Source of the DNA: Enterococcus sp. 4G2_DIV0659
Lineage (GTDB): Bacteria; Bacillota; Bacilli; Lactobacillales; Enterococcaceae
NCBI RefSeq assembly: GCF_002140715.2
Contig: NZ_NGLE02000001.1
Location: 62,001-126,000, forward strand
Direction: 5' to 3'
Length of the DNA: 64,000 nucleotides
Shown here piece by piece: positions 18,524 through 27,898 of the stretch; the stretch's first letter is position 1, and each line of letters opens with the position of its first letter. A model generated the notes under the pieces. It worked only from the letters and a program-made list of their open reading frames with translations. It had not been told where the DNA came from and did not search any database. Both the position numbers and the translations under genes were made by a program.

Positions 18524-19248
18524 AATTATCCCCCTCTGACTTTTAAACTGATATCACATAAAAAACAAATAGAAGCTCGCTAAAACAAAAATTAAACACT
18601 CTCCTTTCATGATATGAACAACACGAAATATATATAAGCTTCTACCTATGGATTTTATAACCTTTATAATATTTTTGGAAATGATATGAATCGAAAATAC
18701 TTATTTTTTTTTAATTAAAATTAAATAACGAATGTGAATATAACGAAAATGATTCAAAAAGACTGTTTTAACAACATTTACAAATCATGTATATACTACT
18801 TTAAATTTAATCAAAATAATTTATCAACAATACACGTTATTAATGAATTAATATGTTCGTCTATCGAAAAAACGTGTTAGCGCTAACATTTGAAGGTGAT
18901 TAAAAATAATAAAAACTAAAAGAGAGAAACAGTTTTATTTCTTGCTATTTTTATGAATTTAAATGTTTTAAGTATTATTTTCATATGGCGTTTTTAATAA
19001 TGGGTACACTGACTGTTTTATTCCAAAAGATAGATCAGGGGAAAGCTATAGCTAATCCTACAAAAAAATCATATCTTACAGGATTCTGCTTAATCGAGGT
19101 TCTGTCAACTGTAATTAGACCGATCCCATCCGAGGTGACGTTCCCTAATTTTGTTGACATGTAGACAATTCATTCTATTTGCAGCATCTCATTCTTGTTT
19201 ACCCACTAAGTGTCACAAAAAAATGAGATAAAATATAAAAATCCCACA
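18524..19248. other. 725-base intergenic region upstream of the surface protein gene
   Basis: No convincing gene. On the minus strand the 5' region of the surface gene has a dyad TAGAAGCT (near 18640) and AGCTTCTA (near 18573) flanking a GGAGAG stretch. That could form a leader hairpin. The middle part is very AT-rich and the 18875 palindrome lies in it. A 59-codon frame on the plus strand near 18985 has no ribosome site and no recognisable product. Confidence 0.5.
18875..18888. promoter_or_regulatory. Perfect 14-bp palindrome, cre-like operator
   Basis: TGTTAGCGCTAACA is a perfect palindrome and fits the CcpA cre consensus TGWNANCGNTNWCA. It would also suit another LacI-family regulator. 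It lies about 350 bases upstream of the surface protein start, so its target is uncertain. Confidence 0.45.
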
Positions 19249-19249
19249 T

Positions 19250-19286
19250 AAAAAAACTAGAGTTGCGAAAAACTTACAACTCTAGT
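19250..19286 (-). terminator. Intrinsic terminator of nox
   Basis: On the minus strand ACTAGAGTTG pairs with CAACTCTAGT, and a run of T follows. It starts 10 bases after the nox stop. Confidence 0.88.
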
Positions 19287-19295
19287 CTTAATTTA

Positions 19296-20645
19296 TTAAT
19301 TTTTAGCAATATCTTTTAATGCAGCTTGAGCTAACAGATTTAAATAGTTCCAAGGTCGATCAAAATGGGGTTGGAAAAAGAAGTCTGATAGGGCCAAATC
19401 TTCAACAGTCATTTTATTTTGAACAGCTAACGACAATGTATTAGCGGATTGAGTAATATCGTATTTAGACATTAATTGTCCGCCGACGATGCGATTTGTT
19501 CCTTTTTCATAAACTAATTCCATCATCACATTTTCAGTTGTCGGCATAAACTCTGGGCGATAATTATCTTCGAATTGAGTTGCTGATACGTCTAAATTGT
19601 TCATTTTTGCACTTTCTAAGGTAACACCTGTTGAACCGATTTTCCAGCCAAACAAGTATAGACCAGAAGTCCCTTGTGTTCCACGATAAGCTAATTTTTG
19701 CTCGATTAAATTATAGCCGACTAACATACCTTGGCGAACTGCGTTTGTCGCTAAGGGAATATAATTAGTTGTTTCACTTGGATTATAGTGTACAACTGCA
19801 CTATCACCGGCAGCAAGAATGTCGGGATTGCTTGAGCGCATAAATTTATCTACTACGATAGCTCCATTTGGTAACATATCTACTTTGTCCTTAAGCAAAA
19901 CAGTATTGGGAGTAAATCCAACACACATGATGACCATGTCAGCATCAAATTCTTGACTAGGTGTAATTACTTTATTCACATGTCCGTGTTCATCAGCCTT
20001 AAATTCTTTAACATTTTCACCTAATGCCAATGTTACACCACGATCTACCAGTTCTTTTTCCAAGACGTCTGTGAAGGGCTTATCCAAATATTTATTCAAA
20101 ATACGATCCAGACCATCTATCAATGTAACTTCTTTTCCTGATTCTACGAAAGCTTCTACTAACTCAATACCAATGTATCCGCCACCGACAACGACAACTT
20201 TTTTCGCCTCTTTTGCTCGTTCAATGATAATATTTGCTTGATTATAGTTTTTACATAATAAGATATTGTCAGATTCAATTCCTTTGATTGGCGGAATGAT
20301 TGGCCATGAGCCAGTTGTCATTACTAATTTATCATAAGAAACGATTTCTTCAACACCAGTGTGTAAATTTTTTGCAGTAACTGTTTTATGATTAACGTCT
20401 ATTGTTTCGACTTCATGCTCCATTTTTACTGTAGCTCCAAGTGCCGCAAGTTCTTCAGGACTTGAATAAAACAAGCTGCTAGCTTCTTTCACGACTCCTC
20501 CTACATATAGAGCAATCCCGCAAGATAAAAATGATACATTATCATTTCGTTCATAAACGGTTACCTCCGCATTTGGGTGATTTGTTAAAATACTTTTGAC
20601 TGCAGCTGTTCCTGCATGCGTACATCCTACGACTACGACTTTCAT
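19296..20645 (-). CDS. nox: NADH oxidase, water-forming
   Basis: FAD enzyme that reduces O2 to water with NADH, regenerating NAD+ and lowering oxygen stress. From ATG 20645 the conserved His is residue 10 (GCTHAGTAA) and the redox Cys is residue 42 (FLSCGIAL). The NADH motif VVGGGYIGIELVEAF is near 160, ILAAGDSAVVHYNP near 282, and the C-terminal DFFFQPHFDRPWNYLNLLAQAAL matches enterococcal Nox. The length is 449 residues. The earlier in-frame start at 20687 is unlikely because GAAGGGA lies eight bases before ATG 20645. Paralogous to npr in this window. A CoA-disulfide reductase is the main alternative but fits less well. Confidence 0.96.
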   Translation of the reverse strand: MKVVVVGCTHAGTAAVKSILTNHPNAEVTVYERNDNVSFLSCGIALYVGGVVKEASSLFYSSPEELAALGATVKMEHEVETIDVNHKTVTAKNLHTGVEEIVSYDKLVMTTGSWPIIPPIKGIESDNILLCKNYNQANIIIERAKEAKKVVVVGGGYIGIELVEAFVESGKEVTLIDGLDRILNKYLDKPFTDVLEKELVDRGVTLALGENVKEFKADEHGHVNKVITPSQEFDADMVIMCVGFTPNTVLLKDKVDMLPNGAIVVDKFMRSSNPDILAAGDSAVVHYNPSETTNYIPLATNAVRQGMLVGYNLIEQKLAYRGTQGTSGLYLFGWKIGSTGVTLESAKMNNLDVSATQFEDNYRPEFMPTTENVMMELVYEKGTNRIVGGQLMSKYDITQSANTLSLAVQNKMTVEDLALSDFFFQPHFDRPWNYLNLLAQAALKDIAKN

Positions 20646-20852
20646 TTTGTAAATCCCTTCTTTCAAGTTAAATTTTTCACCAAGCAACGTATTATGAGCC
20701 GCGTGGTCTAGTAAAAATATAACAAACTGAGACCCTACATTCGAGTTCTTTGCTTGTGAATCTTAAACTTATTTTTTCACAAACTTTTCGTTTTTTAACT
20801 ATTTTTTCATTATAACAAGCTGTATAAAGTATAGAATTCCCTGTGTTAAAAC

Positions 20853-20882
20853 AAAAAAAACTGAGAAACATTAATTTCTCAG
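20853..20882 (-). terminator. Intrinsic terminator of the perR-ridA unit
   Basis: On the minus strand CTGAGAAA pairs with TTTCTCAG across a 6-base loop, then eight T. It follows the ridA stop. Confidence 0.88.
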
Positions 20883-20899
20883 CTTGTGAATATAAGTTG

Positions 20900-21280
20900 T
20901 TATTTATTAACTGCCGCAATAATTTCTATTTCAATTAGAACATCTTTAGGCAATCGGGCTACTTCAACAGCAGAACGAGCGGGAAGATGATCAACGAAGG
21001 CTTTTGAATAAACGCCATTAAATGCAACAAAGTCATCCATATTTTTTAAGAAGCATGTTGTTTTAACCACATGATCAAAATCACTGCCAACTTCATTTAA
21101 GATGGCTTCGATATTTTTCAACACTTGTTTGGTTTGTTCTTCGATTGTTATCCCAACAACCTCTCCTGTTTCAGGACTTAAAGGAACTTGTCCTGAAGCA
21201 AACAACAGCCCATTAATTATATTGCCTTGTACATAAGGTCCAATCGCTTTTGGTGCGTTATCTGTATGAATTGATTTCAT
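20900..21280 (-). CDS. ridA: RidA family enamine/imine deaminase
   Basis: Small trimeric enzyme that hydrolyses reactive 2-aminoacrylate and related imines made by PLP enzymes. Family features are present: IGPYVQG near the start, FASGQVPLSPETG, the CFLKNMDDF strand, the catalytic-site Arg in LPARSAVEV, and the C-terminal IEIEIIAA. The start is taken at ATG 21280, five bases after GAGGGAT, giving 126 residues. Earlier in-frame starts overlap perR. It follows perR almost directly, so the two are probably co-transcribed. That would put imine detoxification under oxidative-stress control. Confidence 0.92.
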   Translation of the reverse strand: MKSIHTDNAPKAIGPYVQGNIINGLLFASGQVPLSPETGEVVGITIEEQTKQVLKNIEAILNEVGSDFDHVVKTTCFLKNMDDFVAFNGVYSKAFVDHLPARSAVEVARLPKDVLIEIEIIAAVNK

Positions 21281-21293
21281 ATTATCCCTCATT

Positions 21294-21731
21294 TCATTTT
21301 TTTTCTTTTGCCTGACAATCTGGGCATAGCCCATATAACTCTAAGCGATGTTCGTTGATTTCAAAACCCGTTAGCTTACTTGCAGCCATTTCCACATCTT
21401 CCAAACCTGGATAGTGAAAATCAACAATTTTGCCACAGCTTTGACAGATGGCATGGTAGTGTTTTTTTGAACTAAAATCAAAACGACTTGATGAATCACC
21501 ATAATTCATTTCTTGAACAAAACCTATATCTGTAAATAGACGTAAATTATTATAAACAGTTGCAACGCTCATATTCGGAAAGCGATCTTCTAGTGAACGA
21601 TAAATCTCATCCGCAGTTGGATGGCTGTGATTCTCAATTAGATATTCTAAAATTGCATATCTTTGAGGAGTAATACGAATATTGGCTTCTTTTAATTCTT
21701 CAAGCGCGTTCTTTACCAATATGTTATCCAT
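21294..21731 (-). CDS. perR: Peroxide-responsive repressor PerR (Fur family)
   Basis: Metal-dependent repressor that senses H2O2 by iron-catalysed oxidation of its own histidines. All regulatory metal ligands of Bacillus PerR sit at the same numbers: His37, Asp85, His91, His93 and Asp104. The structural zinc site is Cys96, Cys99, Cys136 and Cys139. The DNA-recognition helix [15 protein letters not shown] is intact. At 145 residues it has family length. A good promoter lies just upstream. With npr and nox nearby it suggests a local peroxide regulon, although I see no perfect Per box (TTATAATNATTATAA). Confidence 0.95.
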   Translation of the reverse strand: MDNILVKNALEELKEANIRITPQRYAILEYLIENHSHPTADEIYRSLEDRFPNMSVATVYNNLRLFTDIGFVQEMNYGDSSSRFDFSSKKHYHAICQSCGKIVDFHYPGLEDVEMAASKLTGFEINEHRLELYGLCPDCQAKEKK

Positions 21732-21762
21732 TTTGTTCCCCTCCCAGTCTTTCTTTTCTTAA

Positions 21763-21791
21763 ATGATACTATTTCTAATCTATCTTGACAA
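21763..21791 (-). promoter_or_regulatory. Candidate perR promoter
   Basis: On the minus strand TTGTCA (21786-21791), a 17-base spacer and TATCAT (21763-21768) lie about 32 bases upstream of ATG 21731. A GGGAGGGG ribosome site follows. Confidence 0.65.
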
Positions 21792-21882
21792 GAATAATTG
21801 AATAATAAAATGTGAAATATCGAATTTATCTCTGATTTACGTTTAAAAAAATGAAATTATATACATTATGAATAGAATATGT

Positions 21883-21916
21883 AAAAAGAGAGCTAAATAT
21901 ACTGTGCTCTCTTTTT
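21883..21916 (-). terminator. Intrinsic terminator of cysK
   Basis: AAAAAGAGAGC (21883-21893) pairs with GCTCTCTTTTT (21906-21916). T-runs flank both sides, so it could work in both directions. It lies after the cysK stop on the minus strand. Confidence 0.85.
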
Positions 21917-21927
21917 TTGATAAATAA

Positions 21928-22857
21928 TTACTCTGAAAAATGATAAAGCGCAGTTGAAAGATATCTTTCACCATTATCTGGAATAACCGTTAACACTTTT
22001 TTACCCGCACCTAATTCTTTAGCAACTTCGATAGCAGCATTCACTGCAGCACCAGCTGATATTCCGGCTAGTATTCCTTCTTCCGTTGCTAATTTTCTAG
22101 CAGTCTCCATTGCAGAGTCGCTTGGTACATCCATTACTTTTTCGTAAATGTCTGTATCTAAAATCTTCGGAATAAATCCCGCACCAATCCCTTGTATTTT
22201 ATGCGGTGCTGGAGTTCCACCTTCTAAAACTGGCGATTCAGTGGGTTCAACTGCAATGATCGAAATTTTAGGATAAACGCGTTTTAATTCCCTGCCAACA
22301 CCTGTTATTGTGCCACCAGTACCTACACCTGCAACAAATGCGTCTAATCCTGAAGGTCCAAATGCATCTTGGATCTCTCTTCCTGTTGTTTTTTCGTGTA
22401 CTTCCGAATTTGCGGGATTATCAAATTGCATTGGCATGAAGTAACCATCTTTTTTCGCTAGTTCAGTTGCTTTGGCGATTGCCCCTTTCATTCCTTCTGA
22501 ACCTGGAGTCAACAGCAATTCAGCGCCATATGCTTGCATCAACTTTTGACGTTCTACACTCATCGTATCTGGCATAACAATCAAAACGTTATACCCTTTC
22601 GCTGCACCTACCATTGCCAAACCAATTCCTGTATTCCCGCTTGTAGGCTCAACAATCGTATCCCCCATTTTTAGCTCTCCATTTAGTTGCGCTTTGTTAA
22701 TCATATTTAATGCGACACGATCTTTAACACTTCCACCAGGATTAAAATATTCTAGTTTTACGTAAACGTCAGCCGCACCAGCAGGAACTAAGTTGTTTAA
22801 TTTTACAATAGGGGTTTTACCAATCAATTCTGTAACTGAATTAAAAATTTGGGCCAT
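21928..22857 (-). CDS. cysK: Cysteine synthase A (O-acetylserine sulfhydrylase)
   Basis: PLP enzyme making cysteine from O-acetylserine and sulfide. The PLP lysine lies in [11 protein letters not shown] near residue 43, the substrate loop [10 protein letters not shown] near 71, and the phosphate-binding [14 protein letters not shown] near 176. The C-terminal region has the GISAGAAV motif. I choose ATG 22857, giving 309 residues, because GGAGGAA precedes it by seven bases; ATG 22890 has no ribosome site. It is divergent from ispH. No CymR or T-box element is evident. Confidence 0.95.
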   Translation of the reverse strand: MAQIFNSVTELIGKTPIVKLNNLVPAGAADVYVKLEYFNPGGSVKDRVALNMINKAQLNGELKMGDTIVEPTSGNTGIGLAMVGAAKGYNVLIVMPDTMSVERQKLMQAYGAELLLTPGSEGMKGAIAKATELAKKDGYFMPMQFDNPANSEVHEKTTGREIQDAFGPSGLDAFVAGVGTGGTITGVGRELKRVYPKISIIAVEPTESPVLEGGTPAPHKIQGIGAGFIPKILDTDIYEKVMDVPSDSAMETARKLATEEGILAGISAGAAVNAAIEVAKELGAGKKVLTVIPDNGERYLSTALYHFSE

Positions 22858-23035
22858 CACACATTCCTCCATTTTCATTTTTTCTGTCATTTTCTTATTT
22901 TATAATAGCTCATATAAAGCCATCTGGCTATCGTTTTGCTATTGTAAGCTAATTGATAGGCACTCTTTAAACAAATTTAATAAAAGTATTGTATAGTAGA
23001 AGAGTCTTTAAAAATGAAAATAGGAGTACTCATAA

Positions 23036-24031
23036 ATGAAAATTATAAATATCAGCCCACGAGGTTATTGTTATGGTGTCGTAGACGCTATGGTCATTGC
23101 TAGAAATGCCTCTTTAGATGAAACCTTACCTCGTCCGATCTACATATTAGGAATGATCGTGCATAATAAACATGTTACTGATGCGTTTGAAAGCATTGGT
23201 ATTCATACGTTAGAAGGGGAAAATCGTGAAGAAATTTTATCGAAAGTTGATCGCGGAACAGTAATTTTTACTGCTCACGGAACATCACCTAAAGTAAAAG
23301 AATTAGCAATCGAAAAAGGCTTAACTGTGATTGATGCTACGTGTCCAGATGTAATGATCACACATGAATTAATTGCCGAAAAAGTTTCTGAAGGCTATGA
23401 AATTATCTACATCGGAAAGAAAAATCACCCTGAACCTGAAGGCGCACTTGGCGTTTCTCCAGAACATGTTCATCTAGTGTCTAATGCGCAAGAAATTTCT
23501 AATTTAACACTCGATGCTAAAAAAATCTTTGTAACAAACCAAACAACAATGAGTCAATGGGATGTTAGTGACTTAATGGATGCCATTCAAGAGAAATATC
23601 CTCATGTTCTTATTCACAAAGACATTTGTAAAGCAACTCAAGTAAGGCAAGAAGCAGTCGTTGAACAAGCTCAAGGATGTGATTTGACCATCGTTGTAGG
23701 TGATCCGAAAAGTAATAACAGTAATCGTTTAGCTCAAGTGTCTATCGAACAAGCAAACGTTCCAGCACATCGAATCTCTGACGTATCACAAATTGATCCT
23801 GCTTGGTTGATAGGCGTCAATCAAATCGCAGTGACAGCGGGAGCTTCAACGCCTACGCAAATTGTTCGTGAAGTCATTGAATATTTGAAGAATTTCGATG
23901 AACATGATACAACTACTTACAAACAAAGCTCAACAACAACTGCTGAAGCGATTCTGCCTAGACCAAGAATCAAAGATTTAACTAAGAATCGACAACGTCG
24001 TCTAGAAGAATTACGCGCTGGAAAAAGATAA
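23036..24031 (+). CDS. ispH: 4-hydroxy-3-methylbut-2-enyl diphosphate reductase
   Basis: Iron-sulfur enzyme of the last step of the MEP isoprenoid pathway (formerly LytB). The three cluster cysteines are visible: [10 protein letters not shown] (Cys12), DATCPDV near 96 and [11 protein letters not shown] near 198, together with [18 protein letters not shown] and [11 protein letters not shown]. The 331-residue protein is very close in pattern to the Bacillus enzyme, with a C-terminal [16 protein letters not shown] extension. AGGAG precedes ATG 23036. Enterococci are known for the mevalonate route, so its presence is unexpected and its role here is open. No other MEP gene is in the window. Confidence 0.93.
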   Translation: MKIINISPRGYCYGVVDAMVIARNASLDETLPRPIYILGMIVHNKHVTDAFESIGIHTLEGENREEILSKVDRGTVIFTAHGTSPKVKELAIEKGLTVIDATCPDVMITHELIAEKVSEGYEIIYIGKKNHPEPEGALGVSPEHVHLVSNAQEISNLTLDAKKIFVTNQTTMSQWDVSDLMDAIQEKYPHVLIHKDICKATQVRQEAVVEQAQGCDLTIVVGDPKSNNSNRLAQVSIEQANVPAHRISDVSQIDPAWLIGVNQIAVTAGASTPTQIVREVIEYLKNFDEHDTTTYKQSSTTTAEAILPRPRIKDLTKNRQRRLEELRAGKR

Positions 24032-24035
24032 AAAA

Positions 24036-24078
24036 ATTCTCGAAAATCATTGTCACATATGACGTTGATTTTCGAGAG
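24036..24078. terminator. Bidirectional terminator between ispH and the glucosaminidase gene
   Basis: CTCGAAAATCA (24039-24049) pairs with TGATTTTCGAG (24066-24076). A/T-rich flanks lie on each side of this convergent gene pair. Confidence 0.8.
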
Positions 24079-24086
24079 TTTAAATT

Positions 24087-24944
24087 TTATGCAATTTGTA
24101 AAACTTGGCCTACTGTGATCAATTCAGCTGACAAACCGTTAAGTGTCATCAGTTGGTCTACTGAAAGACCATTCTTTTCTGCAATCGCCCACAAAGTGTC
24201 CCCAGAAGCAACCGTATAAGTAGTACCACTAGCATTTGCTACACTGGCACTGCTTTGCCCAAGCGCAGTTAAGTCAAATGTTGTATTCCCACTTGTTGAT
24301 GCGCTGTCGGGGGTACCCCAATCATAATCAGTTAAGTTATATGTCGCTATCAGCCAGTTTAATTTACTGGCGTAATTAGGATCTGTAGCGTAGCGTCCAG
24401 CTAAAGCTGCAGTAGCATCTGTATAATTTGAGGTGTTACTCTTCCAAACGCCATAGTAGTGATAATTTCCGCTAGATGCCATTGTTGTTCTAAGAACGTT
24501 GGCATGATCTTGGAACGATTCAGCGTATGATGGATAACTCCTAAATGGTTCATTCACTGTAACCCATTCACCATTTAAGTATTCTGAGGTAGGCATATAA
24601 ACTGTTTGACCACCGTAGCTACCTTTCACACCAAATAAATTATAGTTCGGTGCCGCAGCCAAACCAGATGTACCATAACTACTTTCAAGTAAAGCTTGAG
24701 CAATCATTACAGATGCATATAAATCATTTGCACTTGCAACTGAAGCAGCTGAATAGGCGATAGAATCAATAAATGCTTGTTGAGACGCTGCTCCTTGTTG
24801 TTCTGCTTGTACACTTATAGGTAATAAATTACTTGCAACAGGAAGAAAAACTAGCGAAGTTCCTACTGCAGCTGCAATTTTCTTACTGCTGATCACACGT
24901 TCTTTATGCTGGTGCCTACTACTTCTTGTTTTTTTCTCTTCCAT
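24087..24944 (-). CDS. Secreted glucosaminidase (GH73 type) with C-terminal LysM
   Basis: 285 residues. A basic N-terminus and hydrophobic segment form a signal peptide ending at VQAEQ (about residue 48). A GH73 peptidoglycan hydrolase domain spans about 55-200, with the catalytic Glu in QALLESSYG and the NLFGVKG and FRSYPSYAESFQDHA motifs typical of the family. A Ser/Thr-rich linker leads to one LysM (TTYTVASGDTLWAIAEKNG to the end) that binds peptidoglycan. It is smaller than AtlA, with one LysM instead of several. GAGGAGG lies before ATG 24944. Probable role is wall turnover or daughter-cell separation. Confidence 0.92.
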   Translation of the reverse strand: MEEKKTRSSRHQHKERVISSKKIAAAVGTSLVFLPVASNLLPISVQAEQQGAASQQAFIDSIAYSAASVASANDLYASVMIAQALLESSYGTSGLAAAPNYNLFGVKGSYGGQTVYMPTSEYLNGEWVTVNEPFRSYPSYAESFQDHANVLRTTMASSGNYHYYGVWKSNTSNYTDATAALAGRYATDPNYASKLNWLIATYNLTDYDWGTPDSASTSGNTTFDLTALGQSSASVANASGTTYTVASGDTLWAIAEKNGLSVDQLMTLNGLSAELITVGQVLQIA

Positions 24945-25257
24945 CCTTTTGCTCCTCCTCGATAGAACATCATGCCATTATTCTACTAGGGGATCTTTTT
25001 ATAAACAATTATTTAGCCTTTAAACTTTAACTTTTAAAACTGGTGTAATCTTGATGAAATGTTTGTTTTATTGATTACTGAAATTTTGTTTTAATGTTTT
25101 GACATACTGTAGGTTATTCATTGATTTTTCAATACAAAAACACAATCACAGCTTTTTTATTAAAAAATCTTTCATTTTATTGTTAAATTTTTCTATTATT
25201 TCAATTTCATTACATTTATTTCTTAAAAACCTAATATTATAAGAAACAGATAAAATT
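24945..25257. other. 313-base AT-rich intergenic region
   Basis: No gene seen. It holds the promoter of the glucosaminidase gene on the minus strand. At 25044-25060, TGTAAT-N5-TGAAAT matches the WalR consensus TGTWAH-N5-TGTWAH with one mismatch. WalR controls murein hydrolases in Bacillales and Lactobacillales, which would suit the neighbour. Confidence 0.4.
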
Positions 25258-25290
25258 AAAAAAAAGGACAGCTTTTAGCCGTCCTTTTTT
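25258..25290 (-). terminator. Intrinsic terminator of tkt
   Basis: On the minus strand AAGGACGGC pairs with GCTGTCCTT around a 5-base loop, followed by eight T. It lies directly after the transketolase stop. Confidence 0.9.
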
Positions 25291-25293
25291 AGT

Positions 25294-27288
25294 TTACAAA
25301 CTGTTATATTTTGAAACAACGTTTTCAGTTGTAAAACCGAATTCGTTCAATACTAAATCGCCAGGTGCAGAAGCACCAAAGTGATTAATTGTTACAGTTG
25401 TACCTGCTGTGCCTACATAACGTTCCCATCCAAATGGTGATGCTGCCTCAATTGCTACTCGTTTTGTTATTTCTGATGGTAAAACAGATTCTTTATAGTC
25501 AGCTGTTTGTTTTTCAAATAAATCAAAACTTGGCATTGAAACAACAGAAACGTCTTTACCTTGTTCAGCAAGTGCTTTTTGAGCTTCGATGGCTAAGTTG
25601 ACTTCTGAGCCAGTTGCAATTAAAATCCCTTCAGGCTTCCCACCTTGTTGCGGAGAAATTACATACGCACCTTTTTGAACAAACTCATCTGCTTTTTCTT
25701 TAGTCCCTTCAATTACTGGTAAGTTTTGTCGACTTAGAACTAAAACTGTTGGGGCATCTTTTGTTGTCATCGCAATTTTCCAAGCAGCAACAGTTTCATT
25801 ACCATCTGCTGGACGTAACACTTGTACACCAGGCATACAGCGAATGCTTGCTAGTTGTTCTACAGGTTCATGTGTTGGACCATCTTCTCCAACAGCTACA
25901 GAATCATGTGTTAGTACGTAAGTTACTGGCGTATGTTGAATAGCAGCTAGACGAACTGCCGGACGTAAATAATCGGTAAAAACAAAGAATGTTCCGCCGT
26001 ACACACGACTACCACCATGTAATTGAATCCCATTCATTGCAGCTGCCATTGCAAATTCACGAACACCGAACCAAATATTGCGCCCTTCATATTGTCCAGG
26101 TTCAAAATCTTTTTCTGCTGCAACCATTGTGTTATTAGATGCTGATAAATCGGCAGAACCACCCCAGAAACTTGGAACAGCTTTCGAAATCGCTTGAATC
26201 GTTTCTTTACTTGTAACACGGCTAGCCGCACTTGATCCTACCTCATATGTTGGCAACTCGCTATCCCAATTTTCAGGAAGCTCATCAGCGAAAGCTTGCT
26301 GAAATTGTTTTGCTAATTCAGGATGCTGTTTTGTATAGTTTTCAAACATTTCATTCCATTTATCTTCAGCTTTGCCGCCTTCGTCGACCATTGTTTCCTT
26401 GAAGCGAGCAGCAACTTCTTCTGGAACTGTGAAATCTGGATAATCCCAACCATAAACAGCTTTTGCAGCAGTAATTCCTTCTGCTCCGATTGGCGCGCCA
26501 TGAACAGAAGATGTTCCTTCTTTCGGTGCACCATAACCAATGACTGTTTTGACTTCAATCAATGTTGGTTTATCAGATTCAGCTTTTGCAGCTTCAATTG
26601 CTCTAGAAATTTCTTCTAAATCATTGCCATCTTTTACTAAAATATGTTGCCAACCGTATGCTTCATAGCGAGCACCTACATTTTCAGTAAAGGCTTTTGA
26701 TGTCGGTCCATCCAAAGAGATGTCATTTGAATCGTATAACACAATCAGTTTGCCTAATTTCATATGTCCAGCCATTGAACTAGCTTCTTGAGAAACACCT
26801 TCCATCAAGTCACCATCTCCACATAATGCATACGTGTAGTGATCAATGACAGGGAAACTATCACGATTGTAGACAGCCGCTGTATGCGCTTCTGCCATCG
26901 CCATACCAACAGCCATCGCAATCCCTTGACCTAAAGGCCCTGTAGTTGCTTCAACACCATCTGTATGATGCACTTCTGGATGCCCAGGAGTTTTGCTGTC
27001 CCATTGACGGAAACTTTTCAGATCATCCATTGTTACACCATAGCCGGCTAAGTGAAGCAAGCTGTATAGCATTGCTGACCCATGTCCCGCTGAAAGAATA
27101 AAACGGTCTCTATCGACCCAATTTGTTGATGTTTTAGGATTTACTTTTAAGTGTTTTGTCCATAGTGCATAAGCCATTGGGGCAGCACCCATTGGTAAGC
27201 CTGGGTGACCTGAGTTTGCTTTTTGAACTGCTTCGATACTTAATGTGCGAATCGTGTTGACGCCTAACTGATCAGTGTTGTCGAACAA
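25294..27288 (-). CDS. tkt: Transketolase
   Basis: Thiamine-diphosphate enzyme of the pentose phosphate pathway that moves two-carbon ketol units between sugar phosphates. The catalytic-site His lies in [10 protein letters not shown] near residue 23, the ThDP/metal motif GDGDLMEG near 153, and the Glu of the pyrimidine site in [35 protein letters not shown] is also present. At 664 residues it has family length. I place the start at TTG 27288: AGGAG lies nine bases before it, whereas the ATG at 27297 touches the ribosome site. It is followed by a strong terminator and stands alone. Confidence 0.97.
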   Translation of the reverse strand: MFDNTDQLGVNTIRTLSIEAVQKANSGHPGLPMGAAPMAYALWTKHLKVNPKTSTNWVDRDRFILSAGHGSAMLYSLLHLAGYGVTMDDLKSFRQWDSKTPGHPEVHHTDGVEATTGPLGQGIAMAVGMAMAEAHTAAVYNRDSFPVIDHYTYALCGDGDLMEGVSQEASSMAGHMKLGKLIVLYDSNDISLDGPTSKAFTENVGARYEAYGWQHILVKDGNDLEEISRAIEAAKAESDKPTLIEVKTVIGYGAPKEGTSSVHGAPIGAEGITAAKAVYGWDYPDFTVPEEVAARFKETMVDEGGKAEDKWNEMFENYTKQHPELAKQFQQAFADELPENWDSELPTYEVGSSAASRVTSKETIQAISKAVPSFWGGSADLSASNNTMVAAEKDFEPGQYEGRNIWFGVREFAMAAAMNGIQLHGGSRVYGGTFFVFTDYLRPAVRLAAIQHTPVTYVLTHDSVAVGEDGPTHEPVEQLASIRCMPGVQVLRPADGNETVAAWKIAMTTKDAPTVLVLSRQNLPVIEGTKEKADEFVQKGAYVISPQQGGKPEGILIATGSEVNLAIEAQKALAEQGKDVSVVSMPSFDLFEKQTADYKESVLPSEITKRVAIEAASPFGWERYVGTAGTTVTINHFGASAPGDLVLNEFGFTTENVVSKYNSL

Positions 27289-27386
27289 AAAAATCATCTC
27301 CTATTTAGGTTTTTTTTACCTTTATTAACTATATTTTAGCTTATTTCGTTTATGAAAGCAATTACTTTTAGTAAAAAAAACCAAAA

Positions 27387-27629
27387 TTATTTTCTGTTAT
27401 GCAAACCTTTTGCTTTTTGAATCTTTTTCAATTTTTCTGGAGTTACATCATTTCCTTTAGGGTCAACAACTTTCATTCCTTCAATATGATGACGCATTCC
27501 ACCTCTAAAAGCAGCTAAATATTCCTGACGAAGGACTTTTTGTTCTTCTTTTTCTTTTTCTGTCAATTGCTTTTCCTTCGCTTTTTTAGCTAGTTCATTG
27601 ATGCGATTCATTTTTTCTGATGATAACAT
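27387..27629 (-). CDS. DUF896 family small protein, YnzC-like
   Basis: 80 residues from ATG 27629, preceded by GGGAGGAT. The pattern [21 protein letters not shown] then [17 protein letters not shown] and [20 protein letters not shown] is that of DUF896 (YnzC, UPF0291), a cytosolic helical-hairpin protein of unclear function. In Bacillus subtilis ynzC lies in the LexA-controlled yneA-yneB-ynzC operon opposite lexA. Here it is also divergent from lexA, but no yneA is present between them. Upstream in-frame starts have no ribosome site. Confidence 0.9.
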   Translation of the reverse strand: MLSSEKMNRINELAKKAKEKQLTEKEKEEQKVLRQEYLAAFRGGMRHHIEGMKVVDPKGNDVTPEKLKKIQKAKGLHNRK

Positions 27630-27660
27630 ACTTATCCTCCCTATGTTTAAAAGCAAAATG

Positions 27661-27682
27661 AACTTGTAAAATTGTACAAGTT
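27661..27682. promoter_or_regulatory. Inverted repeat upstream of the ynzC-like gene
   Basis: AACTTGTA (27661-27668) and TACAAGTT (27675-27682) are exact reverse complements separated by six bases. It lies 32 bases before the start codon, so it is either an operator or a leader hairpin. It does not match the SOS box. Confidence 0.4.
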
Positions 27683-27825
27683 TACTTCCAAGTCTTATCT
27701 TATAAGATGAACACGAAAAAAACAACTATATTCCAACTAAAAACAAAGAATATCCAAGCTTTCCAACCGAAATACACCTTCCTCCACTCTTTTATTTCTG
27801 TAAAAAATGACATTTTAAAAAAACA

Positions 27826-27839
27826 CGAACGCTTGTTTG
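27826..27839. promoter_or_regulatory. LexA operator (SOS box)
   Basis: CGAACGCTTGTTTG fits the Gram-positive SOS consensus CGAAC-N4-GTTCG with one mismatch. It overlaps the -35 region of the lexA promoter, as expected for autorepression. Confidence 0.8.
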
Positions 27840-27865
27840 ATTTCAAAGTAGGATTATGGTACACT
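27837..27865 (+). promoter_or_regulatory. lexA promoter
   Basis: TTGATT (27837-27842), a 17-base spacer and TACACT (27860-27865), with a TATGG extended region. It lies 34 bases upstream of the lexA start and overlaps the SOS box. Confidence 0.7.
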
Positions 27866-27898
27866 AGAAATATAAAGCGAAAGAAGGTGCGGGTTTTG

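Noticed and set aside
18985..19164. 59-codon plus-strand frame (starts MAFLIMGTLTVLF) upstream of the surface gene
   Set aside because: No ribosome site, no recognisable product and no promoter. It may be debris but I cannot support it.
20692..20919. 75-codon minus-strand frame between nox and ridA
   Set aside because: It crosses the ridA terminator and the nox promoter region, has no ribosome site and a composition unlike a protein.
27707..27898. Longer LexA with 64 extra N-terminal residues
   Set aside because: The extension would cover the SOS box and the promoter. The standard 205-residue protein begins at GTG 27899.
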